Part shown: piece after piece, positions 23,390 to 34,936 of the stretch
Numbering within the stretch: position 1 is the stretch's first letter
Layout: each line of letters starts with the position of its first letter
Assembly (NCBI GenBank): GCA_030407085.1
Contig: CM059584.1
Location: forward strand, 120,566,501 to 120,630,500
Reading direction: 5' to 3'
Source of the DNA: Trichopria drosophilae
Lineage: Eukaryota > Arthropoda > Insecta > Hymenoptera > Diapriidae
Length of the DNA stretch: 64,000 nt
The notes under the pieces: generated by a model
Told to the model about the DNA's origin: nothing
Databases searched by the model: none
The model's input: only the letters and a program-made list of their open reading frames with translations
Translations under genes and position numbers: made by a program

Positions 23390-24110
23390 AATTTCCATCG
23401 AGTACAAATCACTTTTATCGTTAAATCGTCATTCGATAAATTCACCGTGACGAACGTCAAATGGCAAATTGCCTTACAAATATATACGCGCTTCGTCGGT
23501 ACCATCCGGTAATTCAACCAAGTAAAATATAGCCTTTTCCCGGCTCATAGACACGGTAATGTAATTATTTCATTCCCATTCACTGTTTAATTCGATAATT
23601 CAATTTTAATCGACGGTGTCAGTTAACTGCGATTCGCTCCCGGAAAAGCGATGGGCTCGTTAAATAATCCTGGACGAATTTTAACCAAAGATTCGATATA
23701 TTTAAATTCGAATTAACATCAAACTAATCGTTCGTTTCCTCCTTGAAATTTATAATTGTGAAATTTTCTGATCACGAAAGGCGTCATTTTCCATCTTGAA
23801 ACCTTCATTTCGTAAATTTGCTATGGTGAATTCGATTTTGAGCATCTGCATTCGATATCGACACCCATTCGATTTGTCCCCGGGCTCGAAGCGAGTAATC
23901 GAGCGAAGAAAGCGCCTACTGGGAGATGGATAACGGGACAAAAGAAGCCGAAAGAAACAGAGCAGGAAGGGCACTGAAAGTAAAGAAATTAATGAACTGT
24001 GAATGAAATTATGGTTCATTTGTTTACAGTTATTGTTAAGGCGAACGCCGCGTTTCAATTCTTTGCAACGGTGAGAATGAACTGAAGCAAAAAATTTGGA
24101 GTTTTTCAAA
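23390..24110. other. Unique, CpG-bearing island with many homeodomain-like sites
   Basis: 23390-23760 contains TGTAATTATTT, TTCGATAATTCAATTTTAATCG, TTAAATAATCC and AACTAATCG. 23800-23960 is CpG-rich (CGGGCTCGAAGCGAGTAATCG). There is no second copy. A 119-codon minus frame at 23750-24109 has no recognisable domain. I read it as regulatory DNA. Confidence 0.35.
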
Positions 24111-24483
24111 AAAATTTAACGATTATTCTGATAATCACCCTATATATTTCAGGATTTTTAAGAATGAAGTTAATTTTTCATAATAATTGTTTCTTTATTT
24201 CATTTTTTTAGTTATTCATTGTTGTAATGTTATTTTATTACATTATCTGATATAATTCGAGATTAAGATGCGAAAACCAGTTTTTAAAATGGAGATTTGT
24301 ATTATCTAAAATACACTAATGAATTTGAATGCATTTTCCTCAAAGTTAGACCATAAAAACCATTTTGTACGTATCAAATATACAATTTTGGTAGAACAAA
24401 CTTCAAATATCTCAAATTGCTTTCGTTTTGTTGTTCTAGGTTATGGACTGAAACTACTAGTGGAGTAATTTTGGAGTTAATCA

Positions 24484-24603
24484 ATGTTCACTCCAAGACA
24501 TGAAGCTCGTCACAGCACCGATTTCATTGTCGACAGGTTAATCGTGTCGGAGGACTTTGACAAAGAGGAGCATAAGGATCACGAAATTACCGAAAAGGTG
24601 TAA
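24484..24603 (+). CDS. Candidate short first exon: acidic 39-residue frame
   Basis: ATG at 24484 opens MFTPRHEARHSTDFIVDRLI then VSEDFDKEEHKDHEITEKV before TAA at 24601. The composition (many D, E, H, R, few K/N/I/F) is unlike AT-driven chance frames. AAAAG|GTGTAA at the end and a better donor AAAAAAG|GTAGGT at about 24618 could end an exon. FIVDRLIV loosely fits the F-x-[IV]-x-x-[LI]-[LI] pattern of EH1 Groucho-binding motifs found near the start of many homeobox proteins, but no homeodomain is in the window. An overlapping minus frame (24538-24801) is the alternative. The family is not recognised. Confidence 0.3.
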   Translation: MFTPRHEARHSTDFIVDRLIVSEDFDKEEHKDHEITEKV

Positions 24604-25003
24604 CGTCAAAGAAAAAAGGTAGGTGAAAGTCGATCCCACAATATCTACTGCATCTGTTTTTCTTACCGTGGTCGGACCATGGAAACAATTTAGCACGCTC
24701 GAGAGTGAACAATACTTGATGGCCCGATTGACTTCCTTCAGTTTCTCGCTTGATCGAATCGACAACGTTGCAGTTTTTCTTTCATTTTTTTCACTCGACA
24801 CCTACACCACCTTTCTCCTCAATCTTGTATTCAATTTTTTATTTTTTGAACGAATATTTATGTTAACATTATACATCCATCAACATACACATCAAACAAC
24901 ATTTTTGAGATTATCCACAAATACTTCAAACAAAACTGAAAAATTTTTCAATTCGAAGTATTATTCGTTTAAGAAATTCCAAAAATTTTGTTTAAAAATT
25001 ATA

Positions 25004-25390
25004 ATACAGGCCACCAAAATAAGGCCGATCTTCAAACTTCGAAACAGGATTATACTTTTCAAAAGGTTTTTGATGCGCTGAATCCCAAGCAGAATTATTT
25101 CCTAACGTCATGATTTCGAGATGTCGTAACCTAAAAGTGCACCACATCCCCTTTTTAGCCATTTTCAGTAAGTTTTTGTACGGGAACAAAATTTGTTTTA
25201 GAAACTTCCGGAAAAGTATATACTGAAGTATCCAATGAATGCGCTTTAATTTGGTTTTTGTTAAATTACGAACAGAAATATTGTTCTACCACAAAAACAT
25301 TATGAAACGGCGTTTTCTGCACTTTTAGGTCTGAATATTTCAAAATTTTGACGTTATAGAATAATTCTGAGCAGGAAAGTCGGTCTCATT
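25004..25390. mobile_element. Diverged relative of the 21800-22332 element
   Basis: TACAGGCCACCAAAAT at the left, an inverted pair of GCACTTTTAGGT (25129 and 25319), and CTTCCGGAAAAGTATAT near 25205 recall the 21.8-kb element. TAA precedes the left end. The right terminus was not found. Confidence 0.5.
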
Positions 25391-25938
25391 TTGTTAGTTA
25401 TTTTCATAGAATTACACATTTACTAACTACGTGAAAATCATATTTATACCTTGATAAAAACTTCGATAATTCGATGAACAAGTGTCACAATTATTAAAAA
25501 AAAAATACTTTAAAGCTCATAAATAGAACTTTAATGACAGGTCTGGTTCATAAAACTTTATCAAATATTTACAAGTTTATAATTATTAAATGGCCGAAAA
25601 TAATTAACAATGAAAAGATTTTAAAAAATGGTATATTATTAAACATTATCCGAAAGTTTATTTCTGGTATTTTGTTGAGTCGCTGAATACAACGAATACT
25701 GCGAACAGATATGATGACAGGTATGATGACACTAAATGACGACCTAATATTGAAAGCGCCATTTTGAAAGTTCAATTCTACTATGGACCAAGTTTTACTA
25801 CGACTAATGTCGCCACAGGATTCTGAAGCCTGATGATACGATTCGGGAATTTCTTTGAAATGAAATACACAATTTATTAAACAAGTTTTCATTTTGTTTT
25901 TAATTCTTTTTTCACACGGGAAACACATGTTTCATATA

Positions 25939-26204
25939 CAGTAGTCCTTCCTTTATTCTAATTTGTCCAGTCAGGCAAGATGGCGGCCTTCGTCCCTTAT
26001 TCTAATTTTCTCCTCTCCCTCACTACTAAAATTTGCTGTCTCACTATTGTCTCTTTTTCCTTTGTTACGCATGCGCCGTTATTTTTATTTAGAAAATCCA
26101 CATGTCAACACACTTCGGTGGGGAAAACGCGTGAGGGAAAATATTAGAATAGGAAAAGAGAAAAAATTAGAATAACGAAAATTAGAATAAGGGAAGGATT
26201 ACTG
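25939..26204. mobile_element. pogo/Tigger-like MITE with TA target sites
   Basis: TA|CAGTAGTCCTTCCTTTATTC on the left and GAATAAGGGAAGGATTACTG|TA on the right. The interior GTCAGGCAAGATGGCGGCC and ACGCATGCGCCG are shared in layout with 27212-27521. No transposase. Both TA flanks are preserved. Confidence 0.88.
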
Positions 26205-26424
26205 TACATCAAAGATATTAATAAAATGGAGGATGAAACTTTATGTTGGAATGAAACGAGTTCTCTTTCAGTTACAGTAGCAACCATATTGGCACCCTTC
26301 TTCCTGTCTTTTATTTACCATTTCATTATTAGTTTAAAAGATACTAAAACTTTTGAAATGCAATGATATTTCTTTACTCTGTAATTGTTTAAAGTTGGAA
26401 ACAAGGTTACAGTTAAAAAATTCA

Positions 26425-26560
26425 AAATGACGACTCCAATACACAAAATAACTATTTGTGGATTTTTTGGGTTGCTGAATACGAATCTGGTGTCAAATGG
26501 AAAAATCTAAAAACGGAAAATCCAATTGAATATTGAATTCATTGAATATGACGAATCTGG
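26425..26560. repeat. Copy of the insect TTCAAAATGGCGG / GCTGAATACGAATC module
   Basis: TTCAAAATGACGACTCCAAT is followed by GGGTTGCTGAATACGAATCT. It is the reverse-complement layout of the module in the 1131, 18303 and 57900 repeats. No element ends were found. Confidence 0.45.
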
Positions 26561-27083
26561 TTTCAGATTTGCAAAACGCGAATTATCGGATTATTAGTGA
26601 TAAAGGCAGGGATTATAAGTCCTTAAGAAGTTCAGTTTCAAATTATTAATCCTAATTACAAATGTATTGTGTTACTAGATATTAATAAGTTGCAGACATT
26701 GTAAAATTATATCTTAGTTACTGAGTGTGAAATTTAATTATTATTTATAAGGTACTTTTATTCATCTTATCTCGAAATAATTACTTTTATTTATGAACAC
26801 TACTATCACATTGTAAATTGTTTTTTTGTATGTACACATAATCTGGTTGGCTTAAGGGAAACCATATCCCGTGCCATAAATAAACGAAACTATAACGAAA
26901 CTATAATTCTCCGTATCGTATCTGCCGTTGTGAATTTTTAAAATCTGATACCAATATCAGTGTTCAACGACCCGAAAATAGTATATGGTGTTTAGTTTGA
27001 AATTATTTATATACTGCTTGAATTAGGTGAATCAAAGGGTTCATTTAATGAATACGAGAAAACTGACCATTTTTAAAAAATTA

Positions 27084-27681
27084 CACAGTTCCACAGCAAA
27101 CTTTTATTGAGGGATAACTTGACTCAGAGATAGTGGATCTTACGGACATCTTTCGTCACTGAAAACGAATCCGTCGTTCGATTGTATCCATCACATCAAG
27201 ATTGTAAGATACAGTGGGCCTCCCCTTATTTTTACTTTTCGAGTCAAGGAAGATGGCGGCTTCTTCCCTTATTTTACCGCTTCCCCATCATCCTCACCAC
27301 TGGCAGTATGAGAGAATAAAAACAGAGAGAGGAGATATAGTGGCGTCTTTCTTCACCTGTATGCGCAAGCGCAAACAGCAGTCCGCACTCTTTTGAACAC
27401 TTTCAAATGGCGAATGGTGAGGGAACTCACGAGGGGAAGAAGTTAATATAAGGGACGAAAGAAAGTTAAAATAAAGGACGCAGTTAAAATAATAGGAGTT
27501 AAAATAAGGGGAGGGCCACTGTATCTGATCCGAAACATATTCAAAAATATTCATTTTGGTAATTTGAGGTTAGGATATATGAAAAGGCTGAAGCAACGGG
27601 TCAAATAGGACAACAAATTCGTATTCAAGTACCAAAAGTGATTCAAGTTATCTCTAAACCAACATTTTTCGTGGTCCTGTG
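27084..27681. mobile_element. PIF/Harbinger-like MITE (CACAGG family) interrupted by a nested MITE
   Basis: TTA|CACAGTTCCACAGC on the left and GTGGTCCTGTG|TTA on the right. The body matches 15765-16066 (GTGGATCTTA, CTGAAAACGAATCCGT, CAACGGGTCAAATAGGACAA). Without the 312 bases added by the inserted element it would be close to the size of the first copy. TTA flanks agree with a 3-bp target duplication. Confidence 0.85.
27212..27521. mobile_element. Nested pogo/Tigger-like MITE with proven TA duplication
   Basis: CAGTGGGCCTCCCCTTATTT and AAATAAGGGGAGGGCCACTG form the ends. The host sequence is GTAAGATA before it and TATCTGATCCG after it. The uninterrupted relative at 15886 reads GTAAGATATCTGATCCG, so exactly one TA was duplicated. 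The interior has AAGATGGCGGCTTC and TGCGCAAGCGCA, like 25939-26204. Confidence 0.93.
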
Positions 27682-27688
27682 TTACCGA

Positions 27689-27878
27689 TGGGTGCAGGTA
27701 GAATAACCGACAAATGAAAAAGCCGACAGGTCAAAAAATTAACAGTCATAGAGCCGACAGTAAAAAAACCGAGAGTCAAAAAGCCGACATATAAAAAATA
27801 GACACATTTATAAACGCACAGTAATTTTTTGAAGTGTCGGCTTTTTGATCTGTCGGTTTTTCGACTCGCTCCCCTAAG
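27689..27878. repeat. GCCGAC-type foldback element, near-complete copy
   Basis: Seven left-arm units of the type AAAAAGCCGACAGTC run to a centre AAAAATAGACACATTTATAA. The inverted right arm follows (GTCGGCTTTTTGATCTGTCG, GTTTTTCGACTCGC). It lies 7 bases beyond the CACAGG element. No coding capacity. Confidence 0.85.
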
Positions 27879-28027
27879 GAATCTTATATACTTTTAGCTT
27901 ATGTATCGATCAGTATACATATTCATTCAAACCAAACTGAGACTCCCTTTTTTGGGTATTACTATTACTTATACTAAATACTACAAAAAATGTTATCTTT
28001 ATTATTGTTCTCAAATCATTATCTAAA

Positions 28028-28039
28028 ACCTAACCTAAC
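28028..28039. repeat. Short AACCT telomere-like run
   Basis: AACCTAACCTAA, about 2.5 units of the insect telomere motif. Short enough to be chance, but similar runs occur at 41017 and 55762. Confidence 0.35.
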
Positions 28040-28479
28040 TGTGCAGGTTTTTCCATAGTTAAACAATTATTTGTCATTGTTTGTTCCGAGTTGAAAAAGC
28101 TAAATTTTGTTAACTCTATGTTTTGATCTTGTTAATTCTACAATTATTACATGTTTCAACATTTGCTGTATTTTTTGTTATTGTCGAAATAACCTTTTAT
28201 GTTCCTATGCAGAGAGCTGAAACGACTTACTAATTTTTATAGTATTCGCAGTGCACAAGCCGAAAACAACTTTTCGTATCCAAAAATTTTTCCTCGTTTG
28301 TTTCTTCGATTGAGGGTCTAAAATAAAAGATTTATGAGTAAATTCGAGTATAGAATTTCGAAAAATTTTACCCTATTCTGTTTTGTATCAAATTTAGCAC
28401 TGCTACAAAATGTTATCTAATGAAACGAACTTCGAACTTTTTTTTCTACGCATGTAAGTTTTTATTGATTTCCAATTCC

Positions 28480-28900
28480 TTAAAATTCTTGTCTCAATCG
28501 CCCTTTTTTAACGTGACAAAAATAGCGGCCATTCTTACGATACGTAACGCAGGATTGTTCTCAGGCCTCCTGCAGAATTTCCGAGTTTTTATAACGAGTC
28601 GAGAGGGCAGAAAAAACTTATACCAGGCGATGATGATGCTCTTTCCCCGCATCGGTAAAGAATGGGATTTGTAAATCTGAACGCGTCCGCCGAGCGTTGC
28701 GGATTAGGCCCCATCGAATGCCACGACAAATCGCATCCTGAAAATTTGAAAGCGGTTAATCACCCACTTTCCCAGCGACCGATTTACTTTTTTTTTGGAA
28801 TCGCTCAATATTACGGAGTCGTAAGTTGATTTTCCGGATTAATGCAGATTTATTAATTATCGATAGACCGTTTCTTTCACACGGTCAATTTTTCAGTCTT
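28480..28900. promoter_or_regulatory. Candidate enhancer with clustered K50-type homeodomain sites
   Basis: Unique GC-richer DNA containing GGATTA at 28701-28706 and 28836-28841, GGTTAATCAC at 28754-28763 and TTAATTATCGAT near 28853. GGATTA/TAATCC is the preferred site of K50 homeodomains (Otx, Bicoid, Goosecoid, Pitx types). The 84-codon frame at 28420-28674 has no recognisable features. The regulatory role is inference. Confidence 0.35.
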
Positions 28901-31350
28901 CTGACAAAGTGATTTTTAGGGAATCTTTTAATTTTTGTCATTCTCGCCATCGGTAGACCCAAAAATTTATCTAAATACTATACCATGATTTATCTTCTTA
29001 CATATTATTATTATCGGATTGATAAATATCAAGTTATGCGGAATTGTCAATTTTTTAAATTTAATCTTTAAAAAAAGGGCTTTTATATAACGTCACCTTT
29101 ATTTATACTTTTTTAATAAATAATTTAAAAAATTCATCTATGTTTTATAGTAACATAGATGTTTACAAAAAACTTTTCGACCGTTTAACATAAGTGAAGA
29201 AGATTTTTTCGGTCATTATAATTAAGTTGGCAATAATAAATATTGTAAACAATAATGTTGTTTACTTATAACGAAACAACATTTAATGGGGTCAATAACT
29301 GAATTTTTAGCCATGCAAGTATTTATTTTAAAATAATTTAAAATTTTTCTTTTGACAGAGTCTTGGAAGAGAAATGGCATAGAAAAGAAAAAAGACATTT
29401 GAATTTTTGTTTTTTCACATTATTTGCAAAATGAAAAAATATTTCATAGTACAACAAATTTTTGTTCCCTGAATTTTAATATTTTTTTATCATTTTTTTT
29501 GTTAGTTCTCAGGCTGTATTATTAAAGGTATGAACTTACCCAAATTTGAACTTTAAGGAAAATTAGGGAGCCTAGATTGTAGAGAAAATATATTACAAAA
29601 AATGTTTCTTTTTCCGTAAATTTTAATATTTTTTGATAATTATTCGTTTGTTTTGCTTTTAGACTCTCCGTAACAATTGAAGATCTTCATTTCACTAAAT
29701 TTTAATTTTGATGTTTAAATTAATATACAAAATGTTAATAAAAAGTACAAAAATTCTTCATTTAGAAATTTAAATATTTTCAGATAACGAGTTTTTAATT
29801 TTGTTTCTGAAACTCTTTCGAAGAAACACGGGTATGGATTTTGACAAATTTTATTTTTGTCAAAAATGTCAAAAATGCAGGAAAAAAATCATTTTTACGT
29901 TATTCCAGGCCCAAAATACTTTATAAAAGAAAAATAAGGTAATAAATATACTCTCCTGTTCATAAGATCGGTATCGTATTTAAAAGTATAATACATCTAC
30001 GTTATTAAGTGACATCATATATTTTGTTCTCATTTTTTATTTATTAATTTTCCGTTTTAAATCCGTTTAACTTTCATGACTTTCAACATGACAATATTTT
30101 GACCATTAATTAACTATCGAATCTTTCCACTTGGATCATCATTTCTTTCGAAAAATCATACAAAAAAGTTAATTTTTCTAGTAAAATTTGCATTATTTCT
30201 GATAAAGCAAACGTCTATCATTGGAAACTCGTCTGCTCTATCGTTAGTATCGATTTAATTACGAGTATAACAACACATTTATTAGTTTTTATTTTTATAA
30301 AATATTAATAATCTTCCCTACATTACATGTAGAGAGTATACCCAGGGTTTAATTCTTTTTAAACAGAAAAATGTAAATATATTTTTTTAATTTATTCACA
30401 ATATAATGTAACATTTTATTAAACTTTTTTAATGAAATTTTCATTAAAAAATGTTGTTTTCCAATTAATTTAAAAACACATCCAAAGTTTCGGAAAATAT
30501 ACAAATAAAGCGGAGGGGAAGTTTAGAGTGGCCTGTTTTCGTTCATTTTTTTGTACTATAGGCTAGACACTGATTTTGTTACTATGTTCTTGAGATGTGG
30601 ATAATATTTTTGCAGGATTTTGAATGTTCTACATCTCACTATAACAGAAATTCATACTATTATTATTACATTAATATTCAAGCATTCCGAACATTCGAAA
30701 ATAACATCAAAATATGAACTCAAATATTTATTATACGACTAAGCTGATTTAAATAAAACAAAAACATTAATCTAAATTAATCTGTGTTTTAAATGGCATT
30801 GTCATATAGAAGACCGATGACTTTTAAAAAACCGTCGAATTCAAGGAAATATGTGATCGGCGTGTCATTGCACATTTACTTTCAGGTGTTCATGAGTTTA
30901 CATTTCAAGCATTATGTATGAACAAAATAAGAAAAACGTTTAAATAGTGTCTGAAGTTTCTTTGGAAGTTTATGATCCAACATGATAGCCATTAAAATGA
31001 AAAGTAGATTAATATACTTACAGTAGTACACTAAAAAGCAATGTTTTGTATTTGAATAAATATTTATTTCAGTGATTTTGAGTGAAGATTTACTTCGAGC
31101 TAAAAAATATTTTACACCTATTTCTTGCTTTTAATAAATCTGACATATCCAAATAAATTCTATCCAAGACTTTTTAAACATTTTGTTTAAATATAGTATA
31201 TTGACTAGTAAAAAGTTAAATAGCCTTTGAGTCAATAAAATAAATAAGCATTATTTGTCTCTACAACAAAAATTCGTATTGTCATCTCCCACAAATCGAG
31301 CAATTGTATTCAATTTTATGAGATAAATTATTTTATTATGTTGCATGTAA
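28901..31350. other. AT-rich desert
   Basis: Long A/T runs, no open frames of note, no repeat ends that I can support. Confidence 0.5.
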
Positions 31351-31512
31351 GGAAATATAAAAAAAACGTGTATAAAAGTTGGAGTATAGAAATATGTCTT
31401 TCATATATATTTTTAACGTTTAATACGAGTTCTCTTGAGAAAGTTTGTTCACGACATATTTGAAAGACATACTTGCATACTCCATTTTGACCACCACGTT
31501 TTTATATTTTAA
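31351..31512. repeat. Hairpin-forming inverted repeat, ~70-bp arms
   Basis: GGAAATATAAAAAAAACGTG, then GTTGGAGTATAGAAATATGT and CTTTCA, are answered inverted by TGAAAGACATACTTGCATAC, TCCATTTTGACCACCACG and TTTTTATATTTTAAAG. Imperfect arms and a loop of about 30-40 bases. It could be a small MITE or a hairpin RNA source. Confidence 0.6.
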
Positions 31513-32944
31513 AGACATTTACCCTCCATTATGAAATATTTTCTAATTGTTTATTTCTCGGCCGTTTTAGGCAATATATGGAGAAAATTCTTGATGTTTG
31601 TCGGTTAATATAAATATTACTTTGAGCAAAGGTAAATAAAAAAGTAAATAAATAAATAAACGTAACTGAGATATAAGTTTACGTCGAGCGCATTAATTGA
31701 TGATCTTCATATATATGTAAAATTTTGGAATCGATAACTAATTGGTTTGATATAAAATGGAAAAAGGAGAAAACATGCCTCTAGCGTTTACAAATGTAAC
31801 TATTTTGAAAATGCGTTTCGCACCAGGATGTCATTTTGTGCTCTTCAGCAGGGCTTATAACATCCTTGCCCTGAACGTTACGGTTATTTTTAATTTTGAA
31901 AATATAATACAACTTTACTCTCCACCCTTTGCACGTGTTTTTGTCCTTTCTCTAAAAATTCTCTCCATTAAACAAGTATACATAAAAAATGACCAAAATC
32001 AAATTTAACGGCCGATTTAAATAAAAATATCTTTCTTAATATATTTATTTATAATGCACTACTACAACTACTAGTTTAATTACTCACTTATATGAAATCA
32101 ACGAAACAAAAAAAAACTGTTCCAGCACACACATTTTCTCATACATTTTCTGGAATGTAACAACACTCTAAAACGATTGAAATGTCACCTTAGAAGTGTA
32201 AGTTTGTACCATGAATATCGAGAAGAAATAATATAATAATTTCATCTTGTTTTTCTCTATCAGCAATGTGTTTAAACCTTGATGTTCGAGTGATTTGCAT
32301 GATACGACAGGGTAGTGTTTTCCATGCAATCTAAATATCTACACTGAAGAAAGAATTGCAGACGACCCGTGAACCCTTATCAAAAGATTCCTTACTGAGA
32401 TAAAAGGCATGACTATCATAATAATACTGAAATTCATCACAAGAGAGCTTGAAAGGTTCTTCGAAATGATGAGGCTTCATTAAAAGCTTAATACAGATAA
32501 AGTTAGATTACGAAAACTTTCGCTTACGAGTGGAAGGACGAGAAGTGAGTAATTACAGGTTTTTAAAAGAATATTCAATGCACCCCCTATTACGGAGTTG
32601 TCCGACAAGTTCGGGACACCCTAAGTTTATATACATTGAAAATAAATACATTCAATTTTATTCATTGCTTTTAGGGCATACCTAACATTTTTAAATAATT
32701 ATAGCATCAAGGTTAAATCATTTATTTATATCATATTTAAACATTAACGATGAGTTCTATCGAATTTATGCATCATTATCTCCATTGCTACTGAATTAAA
32801 ATAACGTCTAAAATCTATTACTTTTAATATAACAAAATTTTCAACTATTTATTTTTCTTAGTCCATCATTTTTCTGCTAAATTCAGAAACTCACATGCTT
32901 ACTGCGAAAGTCTTGCGGCTGCAAATATTACATTCACATGCATA
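31513..32944. other. Intergenic, nothing firmly recognised
   Basis: AT-rich. GTTGTCCGACAAGTTCGGGACACC at about 32597-32620 looks like a lone transposon terminus, but no partner was found. A TAAATAAATAAATAAA run lies near 31647. Confidence 0.35.
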
Positions 32945-33390
32945 GTAGGGGCTGAAATAGTATATTACGTATCTAGGGCGGGAACAGGTCACACTCGTCG
33001 CCCGATGCGTACACTATTTTTTGTCACACCAGTACAAGAAAAGTCCAACTCACCTTTACGGCCTGTAAAGTGGTCCAAGGCTGTCAAGCACACTCGATGA
33101 TTTTCACAGCATGAAAGATTGTTTTAGGCTGAAAGACTGTCAACAGATTGTAAGCGAGAGGAAATAGTACATTACTCACCAAGGGAGGCAAACAAAAAGA
33201 ATGTCTCAGACTGCGTGTAATTGTTACCCGAGACGAAGCCGAGGAAAGTAAAAAATAATGCATCCTCCCTCGCAAAACATTTTACCGCCGCTAAATGACG
33301 TCACCGGGCGTGAACATTTTTTCCGTCATCCTTTCCGGGCGGAAAAATGGTCTTTTCCTGCTGGTGTGACAAAAATTGTTTTACGTTTTT
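32945..33390. mobile_element. TGTGACAAAAA-family inverted-repeat element (composite copy)
   Basis: TTTTTTGTCACACCAGTACA (33015) and its complement CTGGTGTGACAAAAATTG (33360) bracket the body. The outer segment ATAGTATATTACGTATCTAG then GGCGG matches the complement of 39925-39955. The interior contains CTCGCAAAACATTTTACCGC and GGGCGGAAAAATG. It is the opposite-orientation relative of 39568-39955. Confidence 0.65.
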
Positions 33391-33454
33391 GTTGGAATCG
33401 TTTTTCGATTTTCGAATACTTCGCAACTATGCTTGCATGTTTTTTAGCAAGTAA

Positions 33455-33739
33455 GTGAATCTGACACATATTTGTTCGTTATATTCGAACGGCCATTTTT
33501 TATTTTCAAAAACTGATTTGAGATTAGCAATTAGCAAATTAAACAACGCTTGGTTTCCAAGGTTCATAAAAATTACAAATAAAAATTCATTTTTTTGCCA
33601 ATTTATATCCGCCATTTTGAATGTCCGCATTCAGAAATACGCCGATCTTTTTCTAGTGAAGTTTAAGTGCCCAAATATAGTGTGAAACTTCGTGAAGAAA
33701 AGTTTTACATTTGGGCGTTAAAGGGCAAAAGAAGGGTTA
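33455..33739. mobile_element. Truncated piggyBac-like MITE, right half
   Basis: It ends GGGCGTTAAAGGGC then GAAGGGTTAA (TTAA 33736-33739). It carries two module segments (GAACGGCCATTTTTTATTTT and ATCCGCCATTTTGAAT). No left TTAACCC terminus is present; the TGTGACAAAAA element lies where it should be. Confidence 0.55.
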
Positions 33740-34687
33740 ACGTTTGCATAAACCTTTTGCAAAGAAATTTTGAAAAAGAAGCCGTGGAAACGAATTGTTA
33801 CTATTGCAACCACAAACAAAATGCAAATTTCTAAACTGCCTATGAATAATTACACTTTTAAAATTTCAGTATTTTTTGAATGAGTAAACCTTTGGAAAAT
33901 GTACATCCTTATACAAAATTTACATGAACGTTTTAAACGTATTGTTGCCCTCTGAGTGCGATTGTCACAATAAAAATTAGCGATAGGATAATAAAGGCGC
34001 CACCCCAGAAAAAAAACTGATAAAAAACATAATTTGTTATGAGTACCCATTATAATCACTTTCAAACTGAAGAAAATATTAAATTATAAATGCATGAACC
34101 ACGGGGTGCATTGGTACTCGTGCGCTCCGGCCCCTAGACTTCTTTTATTTGTACTACCCTAACCTACAACCAACAGACAACAAAAAAACCAGTACGCACG
34201 AAAAGGTGTTACAGGTGGAAACAGGACACACCAAGCTGATCTCGTGAATTTATCACGAAAATAACGAAAAATATACATGTAATTTCTTATTCTAATTTTT
34301 GTATTTTTGTAAAAATACGTCGAAAATGTGTCTTTTCTTAAAATATACTTCAGAATTTCGTCAGAATTTCAGAACGTTATTGGAAATTTTTAATAACCTG
34401 TGGTCACTTTTCTTTAGCAGTTTTTTTTCCTGATATGGATAATATTTGTCAATTTCTCATGAAATAATTTTAAGAGATTTTTACATAATTTAAAAATATT
34501 TAGCAAAGTAGGACGCGGTTCACCGAGTCGATCATTAGAGGACTATTTGCGGTAAAAGTCATTCTAACAGGTGAAGGGATATGTTGCACCCATGACCACG
34601 GGCTTATAGACATGCAGGGAATTGCATGTGCATGTGAATACACGTGCAAAAGTTACCGGCAACGACTCCTGTAGTGTCAGCTCATCG
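33740..34687. other. Intergenic; GC-richer patches at 34090-34210 and 34500-34687
   Basis: No gene recognised. The stretch just before 34688 is unique, with repeated CATGTGCATGTG / CACGTGCA words, and runs into the candidate promoter. Confidence 0.35.
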
Positions 34688-34689
34688 GC

Positions 34690-34753
34690 CACGTGGATCG
34701 CGGCATGTTGACCTTGGATTTATAAAATCCACATATCTAAGATAGTCTCAGTC
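34690..34753 (+). promoter_or_regulatory. Candidate core promoter: E-box, TATA box and initiator
   Basis: CACGTG at 34690-34695, TATAAAA at 34721-34727 and TCAGTC at 34748-34753. TCAGTC fits the arthropod initiator TCAKTY with +1 at A 34750. The TATA box starts at -29, close to the usual -31/-30. Spacing and orientation agree, the sequence is unique, and a splice donor follows. I see no start codon with a long frame, so the transcript may be non-coding. Confidence 0.5.
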
Positions 34754-34934
34754 CTTAGTACTTACGTATGGAGAATAGTATGGAAATACGGGATCAAGCG
34801 TACATTCAGTAGTTCTAAACTGCAACCGCAGCGGGAATTCTCGGATAGCATGCCGATTTCAGTGATCTCATGCCCTTGGGGGTAGAATTCTTGACTGCGA
34901 GCACATTTGCACAATCCGGTATCCGACATTCCAG
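34750..34934 (+). other. Candidate first exon ending at a consensus splice donor
   Basis: It runs from the predicted start A 34750 to CCAG|GTATGA at 34934. Of its ATGs, those at 34768 and about 34850 meet stops within 15 codons. The one at 34870 stays open to the donor (MPLGVEFLTASTFAQSGIRH), which is too short to judge. It could be the 5' exon of a downstream + strand transcript, such as the mir-315 host 18 kb away. That link is inference. Confidence 0.35.
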
Positions 34935-34936
34935 GT

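Noticed and set aside
24623..25081. 152-codon + frame, the longest in the window
   Set aside because: The second half is Phe/Leu/Asn/Lys-rich as expected from AT bias and runs into a transposon (25004 on). An opposing frame overlaps it, and no family features are seen.
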